This document shows positions 30,960 through 42,249 of a DNA stretch of 64,000 nt, piece after piece. Under the pieces are notes generated by a model. It ran no database searches and was not told the origin of the DNA. It was given only the letters and a program-made list of their open reading frames with translations. The stretch is taken from contig OW203723.1 of assembly GCA_934045075.1 (NCBI GenBank), positions 2,186,577 through 2,250,576 of the forward strand, in the 5' to 3' direction. The DNA is from Yponomeuta sedellus. Taxonomy: Eukaryota; Arthropoda; Insecta; Lepidoptera; Yponomeutidae. Made by a program: the position numbers and the translations under genes. Numbering within the stretch: position 1 is the first letter of the stretch; every line of letters begins with the position of its first letter.

Positions 30960-31045
30960 ATTATTTATTAAGTAAAACGTAATTACCTTAATTCCCGACG
31001 TTTCGGCAGCGTTGCAGATGCCGTGGTCACGGATAGACAGGATTT
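30960..31045 (-). mobile_element. Penelope-like element end fragment
   Basis: CGCGATTATTTATTAAGTAA, then CGACGTTTCGGCAGCGTTGC and GCCGTGGTCACGG, matching 61720-61840 in reverse. Confidence 0.5.
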
Positions 31046-31082
31046 ATTGAAATCACGTATGAACCAATGGATCGAGCTACTG

Positions 31083-31203
31083 GTTTACAACAATTTTATT
31101 CAGTATGGTAGTTCCCACGGATGTAGGTACCACACCGCAGTCTGTTGCGCTCGCGGAGCACCTAGCACTGACCGAAAATCAGCGCTGAAGGCCCATCAGC
31201 ATA
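31083..31203 (-). repeat. Dispersed repeat I, copy 2
   Basis: Inverted relative to 21010-21125, with scattered substitutions. It runs directly into a (GATA)n / LINE-M tail. Confidence 0.5.
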
Positions 31204-31321
31204 GATAGATAGAGAACACTTCATTGTACATAAACATGGAAATTACACAGATACTTCTTAACCTAAGAGTACAGACGGCGGCCTTATCACTAAAAGTGAT
31301 CTCTTCCAGACAACCTTTGGA
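31204..31321 (-). mobile_element. LINE-M 3' end, cut by SINE-D
   Basis: GATAGATAGA tail, then ACGGCGGCCTTATCACT and CTTCCAGACAACCTTTGGA, at which point SINE-D begins. Confidence 0.6.
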
Positions 31322-31600
31322 TCGATATCAACCCTTGCATGTCCCCACTGTTGAGGCACGGGTCTCTTCCTGCATCGCGGGAAGGTTAGTCCATACTCCA
31401 CCACAGGGGCCAAGTCCGGGTTGGTGGAGGGTTGTAAGACAGTGGCGGGTCTTAATGTCAGAAGTTTTCAAGCCGCCCTTAGGCCTCTGACTTGGCTTAA
31501 CGACTGCCATCTATCGACGGCAGCCTGCAACAACTGCTTAACATGCCTTGCAAAAGCACGGAATCGCTCTGAAATTTGCCACTAGCTTAGCCACAAGATC
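31322..31600 (-). mobile_element. SINE-D with type I tail and type II-like body
   Basis: Tail ATCAACCCTTGCATGTCCCC with GCCATCTATCGACGGCAGCC in the body, the latter otherwise seen in type II copies. Probably an intermediate subfamily. Confidence 0.65.
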
Positions 31601-31954
31601 GCGAATATCCAAATAAATGAAGCGCTCGGGAAAATAGAGACAGATAGGTAACAAATATAAAGGGGAAAGGCAGACGCAATAATTGGAAGCTCTGTAGCTT
31701 ATCAACTGCGCTTTGGCTTTCGTTTTAACCAATTTAAGAGAGAAACTAGGGGTTGCAATCTAATAGCACATCCGGAGCTCGGGACTAATGGGCGTTAGTT
31801 CTCTCCACTTTTTGCGCTGTTCATTTTTGGTACGTAAAAGGAAAATACCATTTCACGAAAAACTATGCAATGTCATACCTAAGATACTATTATTGATTAC
31901 GACTTAGTCAAACTGGTAAATGTGACCACCTACGCAGTGTCACCGTCAGTTACG

Positions 31955-32195
31955 TTCGATATCAACCCTTGTATGTCCTCACTCCTGGGGCACGTTTCCA
32001 TTCCTGCGTCGCAGGAAAGTGAGGCCATACTCCAACATGAAGGCCAAGTCTGGGTCGGTGGAGAATTGTAAGACAGTGGCGGGCCTTACAGTCAGAAGTT
32101 AACAAGCCGCCCATAAAGTCTCTGATATGGCTTAACGACTGCCATTTTATAACAGCCGGCACCAACGGCTTAACGTGCTTTGCGGAGCACGGCTT
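31955..32195 (-). mobile_element. SINE-D, head-truncated
   Basis: Tail ATCAACCCTTGTATGTCCTC through GGCACCAACGGCTTAACGTG. Confidence 0.65.
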
Positions 32196-32239
32196 CAGTC
32201 ACCTTATATATAAGAAATTACTCTTAATAATGAGATCAC

Positions 32240-32490
32240 TAAATATAGGTGTAGTAAAAAGTCGGGACGTCCCAGACGGACTTACATCGACCAAATAGGG
32301 GTTGTTTTAGTAAAGGGAAAGATAAAAAGTACCCGGCACAGGCGTGCGTGCATGCAACGACTTATGAACGTTGATGAAGCGAAGGTGATCTGTCAGGATC
32401 GTGGCAGGTGGCAGTCCTCTGCCTACCCCTTTGGGATACAGGCGTGAGGCTATGTATGTCTGTATGTAAAAAGTTTACTCTATATCTAAA
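32240..32490 (+). mobile_element. LINE-L 3' end
   Basis: TATGAACGTTGATGAAGCGA, GTGGCAGTCCTCTGCCTACC, then TACAGGCGTGAGG and a short imperfect ATGT tail. Fragments of the same sequence lie at 42780 and, inverted, at 48213. This is a common type of 5'-truncated LINE end; clade not assigned. Confidence 0.5.
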
Positions 32491-32614
32491 TGTTCCTAAT
32501 GTATTTTTCAATGTGCACAAAAATCTCAAAATCAGCTTCACTCTAAGACTTAAATAAAATAAGACTTGCCATTTTCTTTACAACAACCTTACATTTTGTT
32601 TTCTCTTGTTACAG

Positions 32615-33433
32615 AATCTTTTGACAAATCCGGGGAAGATCCAGTCGTAGCAGCTTTAAGGCCCTACGGCGTAGCCGAAGACGACGCCGATGGCTCAAGA
32701 AAGACCCACACTGCCGACCCCTTCCAGAAGTTTTTCGGCAACTTCTCAGTCGACCACGACACACCCACACAAAAGAACCAACCCGAAGAAGACCTTTCAC
32801 TTTTAGACCACTTCAGTAACCTAGAACATAGTTATGATAACAACAACGAATCTCGAATCACAATGGAGGACATTCTCAAAACAGAGCAAAGTGTTAAAGA
32901 TTCAATAGCGAACGATAGTGTAGTGGAAGACGTTAATGTTACAGTCGCAAGGACTAGTGTTCACGAAGACGTAGTGACAAAGTTCCTAAGGTTAATAGAG
33001 ACGCAACATTTGTTAGGTGAGAACTGCACGGCTGGGACTGACTTGAACTTAGGAGAGGGCGTAGTAGACAGATATGCGCAAGAGAGATTTAGAATAGAAG
33101 CAGATGTGGCTGTTAATAGGGCCAATATGCTGACTAGACTATGGAAATACGCTGGACCTTCACTCATGCAAAATGAGTATCTGCTACATGCCAGCGTATT
33201 CTCAATGGTGGAGTTTGACGACGACATTTTCGCAGCTGGCAACTGCTATGACCAATATCAGTACAAGGACTACCAGCTCTTCTGCCCGTTTGCGTATCGT
33301 CTGCCGGAAGGGCCAATATTGGCCAAAGACTTGGCAATCGAGTACAAATACTTAAGCAACACCTCCGAGTGGTTCTACATCGCTCGCAAGAATGCCGAAC
33401 GCGTGATCCGGAACCACAATCAGTTCAGGAAAG
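32615..33433 (+). CDS. Host receptor exon (extracellular, GPR158/Smog-like), internal exon
   Basis: Internal exon of about 273 codons, bounded by a polypyrimidine tract plus CAG acceptor at 32612-32614 and a GTGAGT donor at 33434. It starts after the first base of a codon and ends one base into the next (phase 1 to phase 1). The first ~110 residues are acidic and low in hydrophobics. The rest is globular (RLWKYAGPSLMQNEYLLHAS, GNCYDQYQYKDYQLFCPFAY) with paired Cys and sequons NFS, NES, NDS, NVT, NCT and NTS. With the next exon it resembles the extracellular cache-type ligand-binding region of GPR158/GPR179-class receptors; fly Smog is the relative I have in mind. It lacks a start codon and signal peptide, so upstream exons exist. 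Family assignment is from recognition, not search. Confidence 0.7.
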
Positions 33434-33699
33434 GTGAGTTGCGGAATTGTTTTGGGAGCGAAATTGTTTGTGGAACTTTCGCCTGTTTCTACTGGCTTGA
33501 ACTGAGGACCTTTGGCTGTAGATATGGCGGTAAATAACAGGGGAAAGTGCCTAAAATAGAGGTCGTTACTTTTCATAAACAGCTTTCAGTAGAGACAGGG
33601 TGTTACAATTAACATATGATGAACTAACCTTTAATTGTAAGAGCCTGCAATCTGCAATAAGAGTTTTTATATTGGAATGAAGTATTATAGTAATTATTA

Positions 33700-33905
33700 T
33701 TAAAGATAGATAGAATATTCTTTATTGAACACAGAAATTACAGTAACAGTGTTAAACTTGATTGCATACGAAAATACGATACAAGAAAGGAGATATAAGA
33801 AAATATATGTAAAAAGGCGAGCTTATCTCAGTGAGAGATTTCTTCAAGCAAACCTGGGATAGTCGGAGTGCAGGTGTGACACGTGTCTACGCATGTGCAT
33901 GTGAT
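33700..33905 (-). mobile_element. LINE-M-like 3' end
   Basis: GATAGATAGAATATTCTTTA tail, an AATAAAG signal on the minus strand, and a diverged 3' UTR (GAGATTTCTTCAAGCAAACC). It lies in the intron. Confidence 0.55.
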
Positions 33906-33999
33906 TAATACATATTTATTTAGCCACAGATGCTTTGAATAAATGTTTTATTATATTCTTTTTAATGCACTAACCCGTCGTCGTCGTCGTCAGGCTATA

Positions 34000-34240
34000 T
34001 TAGTCCACTGCTGGACTTAGCCCTCCCTTAAAGAGCGTCACGTTGTGCTATCACAGGAGGTAATGCCCATAATCCCCAAGCTGGGCATGCGGGTTGGGGA
34101 TCGCAGTTCGGTGGAATTGTACTGCAGGGGGCGCTGCTGCCCACCCTCCGGTTTGTGTCCCTTAGTCGCCTTTTACGACACCCGCGGGAAGAATAGGGTA
34201 GGAGCTATTCTCTAGGCCGACACCACACAGCACCATACAT
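34000..34240 (-). mobile_element. SINE-E, full length
   Basis: Reverse copy from the (CGT)n tail and AGTCCACTGCTGGAC to GGCCGACACCACACAG. It lies beside an RTE-like end with the same tail. Confidence 0.8.
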
Positions 34241-34257
34241 GTTTACACAGATAATAT

Positions 34258-34500
34258 TCATCATCGTTCATCGTTCATCGTCAGGCTGTACTAGTCCACT
34301 GCTGGACATAGCCCTCCCCTAAAGAGCGCCATAGCGCCATGTCTTCAAGCTTGCCGCATCCAGCATCTGCCTGTAGTTTTTCGCAGATCGTCATCCCACT
34401 TAGTCGAAGGGCCAGCCCACTGCCACTTCAGCTTGCTGATTCTCTGAGCTATGTCGATAACTTTGTCCTCTGTCGTATGCATTCGTTACGAATCCTATCC
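34258..34500 (-). mobile_element. RTE-like LINE 3' end
   Basis: Minus strand GTCCAGCAGTGGACTAGTAC tail. The coding part is degraded (ATCCAGCATCTGCC region). It continues to about 34500 with TGCCACTTCAGCTTGCTGAT, the usual upstream part of this family. Confidence 0.65.
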
Positions 34501-34509
34501 TTCATATTA

Positions 34510-35165
34510 TTAAAATAGATAATATTCATAAGACAATATTCATATAAATACCTAATCAAGTCAATTCAAGTACCATCAGCAAAGCAATGTACATCGAATT
34601 GTCGTAATATAATATGAATAGCTTTTGCACAAAGAACAGTTCGATAATATTTCAAAAGATAAAAATGGACCCAAACTATACTTATTCGAACAATGGCGTC
34701 CACCGCAATCGGAATAATAGATTCTTGTTAGTCCGTTTTTTCCTGAAAATTTAATACAATACCTGTTGTACGAAGTTGGATCTATCATCCAATTAGTTTC
34801 AATTATCTTTCTCAGGATCTTCGTTGAGGCTTCTTGAAAAGTTCATTGAAAGACATCTCCTCTCAAGTACAATTTCCATCGTTTCGAGGTTGAAATATAA
34901 TATCTAAGGGCATTGTGCCCAGACTTTTGATCTGTAGAGATTTTACCAGATTTCTAGAATTACGATCGAATGAAAATGGTAATCTTTAACTTCTTAAGTT
35001 TTCGTATTCAAACGTTTCGTTCAACCATTTTCGCCATTCGATTGCTAATTTACGTTTGAACAAAGGAGAAATTAGCAATTTAACTTGCGTATCGTAATTT
35101 GGCTTTTGTTCCACGGATACTGAACAAAGTAAAGTTAAATTTTATTGTAAGCATTTTACTTAGGA
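34510..35165. other. No recognised gene
   Basis: Intronic AT-rich sequence without supported features. Confidence 0.45.
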
Positions 35166-35171
35166 CATTGT

Positions 35172-35552
35172 TATCAGCCCTTGTACATACAAGGTGGGGA
35201 CATCCCCACTGCTGGGACAGTTCTCTTCCTGCGTTGCAGGAAGGTTAGGCCATACTCCACCATAGGGCCAAGTCCAGGTTGGTGGAGAATCGTAAGACAG
35301 TTTCGGGGCTTACTGTCAGATAAGTTATCAAGCTTCCCATAAGGCCTGTGACATGGCTTAACGACTGCCATTACATGAGAGCCGGCACCAACGGCTAAAC
35401 GTGTCTTGCGAGACACGGAAGCGTTTGTAAAAATGCCACTTGCGGTAGTCACGGGAGGGTCACCCATCCTGCACCTGATCGCGCCTGTTGTTGTTTAACT
35501 CAAGTGATTGATTCCAATCACTCAGCTCGACTAGGCCACGAGCGCTTCGCAC
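35172..35552 (-). mobile_element. SINE-D, type I, nearly full length
   Basis: Has an internal 14-bp local duplication in the tail (CATACAAGGTGGGGACATCC). The head ends TAGGCCACGAGCGCTTC. Confidence 0.75.
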
Positions 35553-35789
35553 ACTTATTACAATATGACTGGATAATATGACAGACAATATTATCCAGTC
35601 ATAATGTACTAAGTTCCTCACGTTGTTTTCCTTTGCTGTTCGAGAGTGGTATTAGCTTCTACACCATACTAAACAAAGTCATTGGTACATGCCCACACTG
35701 GGAATCAAACCTGTGTCTACCGCTGCAGTGCCTAAGAATTTGACACTTTTTTGGTGCACAAAAGAATCTGATTCTTGAGCGGCTTTTCT

Positions 35790-35878
35790 GCTATGGCTAT
35801 GGTGCTCATTAGGAGAGGCCTATGTCCAGCAGTGGACTACATAATATAGCCTGAAGAAGAAGAAGAAGAAGGCTTTCC
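35790..35878 (+). mobile_element. RTE-like LINE / SINE-E tail
   Basis: GTGCTCATTAGGAGAGGCC, GTCCAGCAGTGGACTACATA, then (GAA)n. Too short to tell LINE from SINE. Confidence 0.6.
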
Positions 35879-35967
35879 TGCATGTAGGAAATATAACAGA
35901 AGAGCCCGGAATCGGGTCGATATGGATTTGGTACCTCCTGGCTCTTGTCCGCTAGTACTTCGTCGCA

Positions 35968-36168
35968 GGTCTAAATAACATTACATAAACATTTACATAC
36001 AGGCACATACATTGCTTCTGGCCCCACACTAGGATACCCTGTGTCGTGGGAATCAGAAACACCGACATCACAAACATGTAAACGTCCAAGACCTGGGGTT
36101 TTTTACCCAGTCGAACCCGTGACCCCTTGCATGGTAGGCAGATGCGCTACCGCTGCGCCACAGGGGCC
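35968..36168 (-). mobile_element. SINE-B
   Basis: Reverse copy: ACATTTACATACAGGCACAT to GCGCTACCGCTGCGCCACAG. The B-box is damaged (CAGTCGAACCCG). Confidence 0.75.
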
Positions 36169-36257
36169 GTAAATAAGCATACAAAATCCCTGTAATACAT
36201 ACTACACTCTCTCACACACACACACTTTAATTAATTATAATGATTTAAACAAATAAT

Positions 36258-36440
36258 AACCAGCTGACCCAGCAAACTTCGTACCGCCTAACAGTCGATT
36301 CTTTATTTTTTTTACTTTTCTCTCCGTAAGAACCATCCTCGTACTTCAAGGAATATTCGAAAAAATTATTAGTGAAATCGGTTCAGCTGCTCTCGAGATT
36401 TGCGCTTACCAACACATTTATCGATTTGTTTTTATATTAT
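36258..36440 (+). repeat. Dispersed repeat G
   Basis: TGACCCAGCAAACTTCGTA to TTTTTATATTATAGAAG. Confidence 0.6.
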
Positions 36441-36707
36441 AGAAGAAAAGAAGATGTATAGATAATAACAGTTATACATTGGAAAGAGGTTGATTGTGTC
36501 TTAGAACTCTTACATTAGTTAATAAATTATGTGTAGGCACGTTTGTACTGAACTTGGCTTCCTGGCACAGGTCTCTAAACGTAATAGGAAGTCTCCATCA
36601 GAGTGTAAAATTAATGTTAAGTTGATAACGAAATAAAAAAAAATGTCAGCATTTTTTTAATTCTTTTTTTTTACATAAAACTCTTCACAGCTGACAGTAG
36701 TTCTATT

Positions 36708-37047
36708 ACACTATTTTTATTTTTAATGCACTAACCCGTGCTAAGGAACAAATTTAAAAACCTATTTAGAGGCTAAAAATTTTTTAAAAATGTGGGTACA
36801 GTGATATCGTTCCGATGTTAAACCTAACTGCAAAGTAGGTAGTCGGGGCTGTAAGTAATGCAATTTGCTTAAGTCAGATGTCGCTGCCTGTACGTAATAC
36901 AGAGAATATTGTAAAGAGGTTCGAAATTTCACTGATGCCGTGAGTCGCCCATTGGCTCAATTGGTAGAGCGCTGGTACGGATAGCCAGAGGTTGCGGGTT
37001 CGAATCCCGGCATGGGTGAAATTTTTAGCCTCTAAATAGGTTTTTAA
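36708..37047 (+). mobile_element. SINE-A, longest copy, with inverted ends
   Basis: 12-bp TSD AGTAGTTCTATT (36696-36707, 37048-37059). The left end AAACCTATTTAGAGGCTAAA is the exact complement of the right end. The complete body and tRNA-like region lie between. Confidence 0.9.
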
Positions 37048-37150
37048 AGTAGTTCTATTTTTAAAGTTCATTCCGGCCTTTAGGTGGGAAGTAATTTGAA
37101 TGAGTTTTTCCCTCCCTATGGAGGGAAGCAGCATTTTCCACCCAATAATC

Positions 37151-37238
37151 AGATCAAAACAACACTACTTTCCGAGTCTAAGAAATTAATGAAAAATTCT
37201 TTTTCGTTTCTTATACTCGGAAAGTAGTTGTTTTGATC
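37151..37238. repeat. Perfect-type hairpin, about 33-bp arms
   Basis: GATCAAAACAAC-ACTACTTTCCGAGT on the left pairs with ACTCGGAAAGTAGTTGTTTTGATC on the right (split: ACTCGGAAAGTAG, TTGTTTTGATC). No flanking duplication identified. Confidence 0.7.
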
Positions 37239-37384
37239 GTTTTTAACACGGGTAAAATAATCAATTTCTACTCGGACTATAGCCGCCCTCACTGCTCTCG
37301 GGCGTCTAAATACCTCGGGAATTGATTCTTTCTACCCTCGTTAAGCAATCTACTATTCAGTATGGACATAGTTTTACATTAAAC

Positions 37385-37445
37385 GGGTCCAATCGCGATT
37401 ATTAGGGAAAATGTTCCGGCAGCGTTGCCGTGGTCACGAGTAGAC
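37385..37445 (-). mobile_element. Penelope-like end fragment
   Basis: GTCCAATCGCGATTATTAGG and TTCCGGCAGCGTTGCCGTGG, a shortened version of 30960-31045. Confidence 0.45.
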
Positions 37446-37459
37446 TGAACGGCCGAGCC

Positions 37460-37815
37460 GATTTCAACCCTGTATGTCCCCACTGCTAGAGCACGGGTCT
37501 CTTTCTGCATTGCAGGAAGGTTAGGCAAAACTCCACCACGGGGGCCAAGTCCGGGTTGGTGGAGGATTATAAGACAGTGGCGGGCCTTACTGTCAGAAGT
37601 TATCAAGCCGCTCATAAGGCCTCTGACATGGCTGAACGACTGCCATTACATGACAGCCGGCACCCACGGCTTAACGTGCCTTGCGGAGCACGAAAGCGCT
37701 CGGAAAATGCCACTAGCGGTAGTCACGGCCACCCTGCGCCTGACCGCGCCTGTTGTTGCTTAACTCGAGTGAATGATTCCAATCACTCGGTTCGACTAGG
37801 CCACGAGCGCTTCGA
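37460..37815 (-). mobile_element. SINE-D, type I, nearly full length
   Basis: Tail ATTTCAACCCTGTATGTCCC to head TAGGCCACGAGCGCTTC. The 5S-like region is largely intact. Confidence 0.8.
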
Positions 37816-38724
37816 GCACAACGGGCGAGTATTGTCAACTGTTGTATTTTGTCATTGGGAATGAGGGTAAGTGGTCTCAGGTCACTTTTTGTTTTTCGCG
37901 GATTGGCCATTTCAAGCGTTGAGGTATTTGAACACCTCAAACACCCTGAGGTCCTCACGATGTTTTCCTTCACCGTTAGCGTGTAGGTATTGCTTCTGTA
38001 ACTTTAAAAATGTATGTGGCGAGCACATGTCAACTCTGCGCGCACACTACAAACTCAAACATTCCTGACAGACATACCATAAATATAACGTCCGACAAAC
38101 AATAGTTGGACCGGCCGTCCCCAGGCATACGATCAGCCTGGCGGGAAATTTCCCTTTACAGTGGAAGAGCATGATCACCCGCTCTTCCCTATAATGTACA
38201 TGATTTAACTGTAAAAATAGTATAGGAAATACCCCTACCTAGAAGGTAAAAAAGTTAACGTACCTATCACCTCGGTCAAGTTCACACACTGTCTTGGAGA
38301 GTAGGCCGGTAAGGTGTATATTATACGCTGCATGACCTATGCCAGGTCTTTATTTTGTGGGTATAGCTCTTCCAAAGGTTGCTTATGGTACACTTGTTAG
38401 GGCGACCAAGAATGCCTTTCATATCACCTGAGCCATTGTGAGCTGTAATTTATTTCCGCCACCGAAATCTAATTATCGTTCCCTCTTTTGTGACGTTATT
38501 AATGATATTTTATCTGACAGAGTTGGACGAAAGCAAGTCTGATTTCACCGCTCGATAGACGGGATTAACCTAAGTTAAAAAAAATATCAAGATAAAAGGT
38601 TATTATGTTAATTTTATTAACAAAAAATATGTGTGTCTATTTTACAATTTTAACATTATTTTTAGAACACTTAGTGCCATTATATTATTCATCATATAGC
38701 AACTTTAACTACCGACTACCCGTC
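37816..38724. other. Intronic sequence, one repeat scrap
   Basis: 37905-37985 contains CTCACGATGTTTTCCTTCAC, shared with SINE-T/repeat H copies. The rest is unassigned. Confidence 0.4.
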
Positions 38725-38880
38725 TCTTATTTCCTTCAGCAACTTTCTGTCGTAAGGTTGTCTGGAAGAAATTGTTTTTAGCAATGAGGCCGCCAATTGT
38801 ACTTTGTATGTTTAGATGTTATATAATATGTGCCCTGGTGTACAATAAAGAATATTCCTATCATATCTTATCTTAACTTC
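38725..38880 (+). mobile_element. LINE-M 3' end
   Basis: AGGTTGTCTGGAAGAAATTG, GGCCGCCAATTGTA, AATAAAG and a TATCTTA tail. Confidence 0.65.
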
Positions 38881-39034
38881 TACGGCCTTCTTAAATTATT
38901 TAAATTTACCTACCTAACTACTTAAGTTGTAAGTTTGAACTTGTAATGTATAATAATTTTATTTACAATTTCAAAATATTGACAATGAGTTTGTTTGCCT
39001 TTGTAGTTTATTGAGCTAAATTTTTATACATTAA

Positions 39035-39226
39035 AGGGCCTGTTTCACAATCTGCAAATAAAGTTCCGGATAAGCTATCCGCAACCAGGGCTGCCGTTTG
39101 TTCTGAATTTAAATAAATAACCTATATTGCGTGTGTTTGTTTATGGCTTCAAATTTAGAACAAACGGCCGCCCTGGTTGCGGATAGCTTATCCGGGACTT
39201 TATTCGTAGATTGTGAAACAGGCCCT
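39035..39226. mobile_element. Foldback MITE (PIF/Harbinger-like)
   Basis: Inverted repeats of about 75 bp start GGGCCTGTTTCACAATCT at both ends. Flanks share TAAA. No coding. A second, more diverged copy is at 56640-56812. Confidence 0.75.
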
Positions 39227-39429
39227 AAATCAATGAAATTAAAAAATATATATCTACGTTAAAAAAATACATTTTGTTTGCTGAATGTAAATGTAAAATC
39301 TAAGCCGCTGCCTTCGGGCCGAAGTGTAGAGGAGAAAAAGCCAGCGGGAAAAAAATCTAAAATAAGTCCCCCCTCTCCTCACTTCTAAAGTAAGTAGGTA
39401 ATAATTTAAATAATACAAATATATCAGTT

Positions 39430-39670
39430 GCTGTGTGGTGTCAGCCTAGAAAATAGCACCAACCTAATTCTTCCCGCGGGTGTCGTAAAAGGCGACTAAG
39501 GGACACAAACCGGGGGGTAGGCAGCAGCGTCCCCTGCAGTACAACTCCACCGAACTGCGATCCCCAACCCGCATGCCCAGCGTGGGGATTATGAGCATTA
39601 CCCCCTATGATAGCACAACGTGGGGCTCTTTAGGGGAGGGCTAGTCCAGCAGTGAACTAGTATAGCCGGA
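39430..39670 (+). mobile_element. SINE-E, full length
   Basis: TGTGTGGTGTCAGCCTAG to AGTGAACTAGTATAGCC, in the host intron. Confidence 0.8.
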
Positions 39671-39747
39671 CGGCGAAATATATCAGAAAATAAAAACAAA
39701 CTTCCTTGCGATTATAAATTTTAATTTGAAAGTAGAGACTCCTCGAC

Positions 39748-39948
39748 CTCTATGGCGTAGCGGTAGCGCGTCTGCCTACCACGCAAGAGGTCCCGGGTTC
39801 GAATCCCGGCTGGAAACAAAAAAAAGTCCAGGTCTTGGATGTTTACATGTTTGTGATGTCGTTGTTTCTGGTTTCCACGACACAGGGTATCCTAGTGTGG
39901 GGCCAGAAGCAATGTATGCGCCTGTATGTAAAATGTTATGTTAATGTT
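39748..39948 (+). mobile_element. SINE-B, full length
   Basis: CTCTATGGCGTAGCGGTAGC head, GGGTTCGAATCCCGGC B-box, body, and ATGTTATGTTAATGTT tail. The best-preserved SINE-B in the window. Confidence 0.85.
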
Positions 39949-39949
39949 A

Positions 39950-40920
39950 AGAGAAGTCACGAGAATTGTAATTAGTTTGGCGATGCTCACACATATGTCG
40001 GAAATTTATGGTGATTAATTTAGGGTAAGATGGCACTACTCCACATTGTCCACGACACCTGTTGGCTGATTATTTTATTTATTGATAGGAAAATCCACAG
40101 CGAAACTAAACAAAATATTACGTACAAAATAATTATAGTAAGGCTAATTAGAGAGAGAGAGACATTTATTTGCAGCCACAAAGATACAATACACATAACA
40201 CAATGTAACACGATATTATAATACTACAGACAAATAATAAAAGACAGAACAAAGAAAAATATAATATAACAAAGAACACGATTTAAAACAAACATTTACA
40301 ATTTAGAAGGGCATTGTATCTCCGCAGCCACAAACAGGTAGCTGACTCAGCATTTGCTGCAGTTACACAATGTGCAAATTACACATTTCCACAGAATTAC
40401 TCGAGAATAGGAAATAAAGAGCTGAAAACCATGTTTCTTATTAGCACAAGGAACAATTAAGAAATCCTAAAAAATAGCTAATGTACTAGATAATGTAGAA
40501 TTCAATACATTGAGCAATATTTACCGGCACAATAAATAATTTAATAACAATAATAATTACATTTTTCCTCATAAATAATTAATTATTATCGCGATTAGAC
40601 CCGTGTAGTGCGATTCCATTTCATACGCCAGTAAGTTCAATTAGCTATGTCAAAGAAAAGAGGTGACGTGGATTTTAGGGAGGGAGGACTTAAAACCGAT
40701 GTTTTTCATTATTTTGTAGTCGTGTTTACAAGCCTTTAGCAATTCAAACCATAGACAAAAATGACTGACCGGCTGTTATTGGCTGTTTAGCAAAGCAAAG
40801 TTTTAAAATATTTATTTTTGGTCCTCAAAAATATACTAAAATATTTTTTGGAAGAGATATTTACCATTTAAGACTTACTTGAAAAGAGAATCAAGTAGCG
40901 GATTAAATAAATCAATGATT
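39950..40920. other. Intronic sequence, possible LINE tail
   Basis: 40145-40460 starts with (GA)n and an inverted AATAAA-like ACATTTATTTG and resembles the reverse of a LINE 3' end. The rest is unassigned. Confidence 0.35.
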
Positions 40921-40924
40921 TGCA

Positions 40925-41110
40925 CACAACTCAATCACCTCCCGAAACTCCTGGGCCCAATCTGGGATACTCTGTGCTATGGTGACTAGGCAAGCACATC
41001 ACAAATTAATACACCCATATTAAGGCCATTCGTATAAATGTAGGTTTTCCACGAGGAATCGAACCCACGTCCTTTCTCTGTGGCCCGCTACCACCGCTCC
41101 AATATACCTC
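40925..41110 (-). mobile_element. SINE-J
   Basis: Minus-strand head with A-box-like AGCGGTGGTAGCGGGCC and B-box GGGTTCGATTCC (41037-41110), then a body to 40925. Matches the isolated head at 6099-6170. Confidence 0.6.
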
Positions 41111-41128
41111 TACATAAACAATTACATT

Positions 41129-41440
41129 GAAGCGCTCGTGGCGTAGTGGAACCAAGTGATTGAAGTTAATCGCTCGGGTTAAGCACAAACAGGCGTAGTC
41201 AAGTGCTGGATGAGTGACCACTCCGTGACTACCGCTAGTGGCATTTTTTCCGAGAGCTTCCCTGCCTCGCACCAACAACGTTCGTTGGTATGGGCTGTCA
41301 TGTAATTGCAGTCGTTAAGGCATGTCAGAGGCCTTGGTAACTTCAGCCCGAACTTCAAACAACCTGGACTTGGTCCCCGTATAGATTAACCTTCCTGCAA
41401 TGCAGGAGGAGACCCGTGCCCCAGCAGTGGGGAATAAGGA
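41129..41440 (+). mobile_element. SINE-D, type I
   Basis: Head GAAGCGCTCGTGGCGTAGTG and the 5S-like region with AGTGCTGGATGAGTGACC. The middle body is deleted (41335-41385). Confidence 0.75.
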
Positions 41441-41890
41441 TGATATCGATCACCAAATTGGAAAGACGACACGTCTTTCCACGCCCTCGTCTCACGTCTT
41501 TTCCGTGTGGCCATGGCCTGCCATTTGAAATACCTTTGTCCTCGCCAGAGAAACATTTGAGCATCCATTTGTAAACCGATCCCGGGAGAAACCCTTCGTA
41601 GGCTTCACAATACAATATTTCATCGCTAAGTAGGTGTTAGTAGCTCCAGTTGTATGTTTTGCATTATTCTCTTGAAGGGAATGATAAATCATGCCCTGTC
41701 AAGAGGAACATTGTTACTCTAGTAACGTGCCAGAGAAATGTTCATCTGCAAAAAAAATATCCGAAAAAACTGAAAAAGAAACGCACTGTTATTGAACCGT
41801 ACCTGTTATTTAAGTTACCTTAATTTTTGTACGTAACAAACATACAATCAAAGAAAAACTAAGTAACCGGTTGCTGAGAAATAACTACTA

Positions 41891-41998
41891 TCTATCTATC
41901 TATCTATCCAGCCCATGAATGAAGCCCACTGCTGGGTACAGGCCTCTTCCATTTCACGCCAACTCTCCCGGTCCCTAGCCAATCTCGACCACTTACTT
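41891..41998 (-). mobile_element. 5'-truncated RTE-like LINE 3' end
   Basis: 108 bp only. 11-bp TSD AATAACTACTA at 41880-41890 and 41999-42009, with a (TAGA)n tail. Confidence 0.85.
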
Positions 41999-42026
41999 AA
42001 TAACTACTAATACTGAGAAATAACTA

Positions 42027-42145
42027 CGGTTGCCTGGAAGAAATTGCTTTTAGTAATAAGGCCGCCATTTGTACTGTATTTTTTATATAATTTCTGTTAC
42101 TGTAATTTCTGTGTACAATAAAGAATATTGTATCTATCTAAGCAG
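42027..42145 (+). mobile_element. LINE-M 3' end
   Basis: GGTTGCCTGGAAGAAATTGC to AATAAAGAATATTGTATC. Confidence 0.65.
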
Positions 42146-42249
42146 TCGGGACCAACCCGAGTTCGCAATTTAATTTTGGTCCCGCCTGCTTAGTACGTAG
42201 TTTATTATCGGCAGTTGAGTTTTTTTATTTAAGTCTTCAGTTTGGGCGC

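Noticed and set aside
32960..33242. 93-residue minus-strand frame within the receptor exon
   Set aside because: Antisense shadow of the exon, which has correct splice borders and phase on the plus strand.
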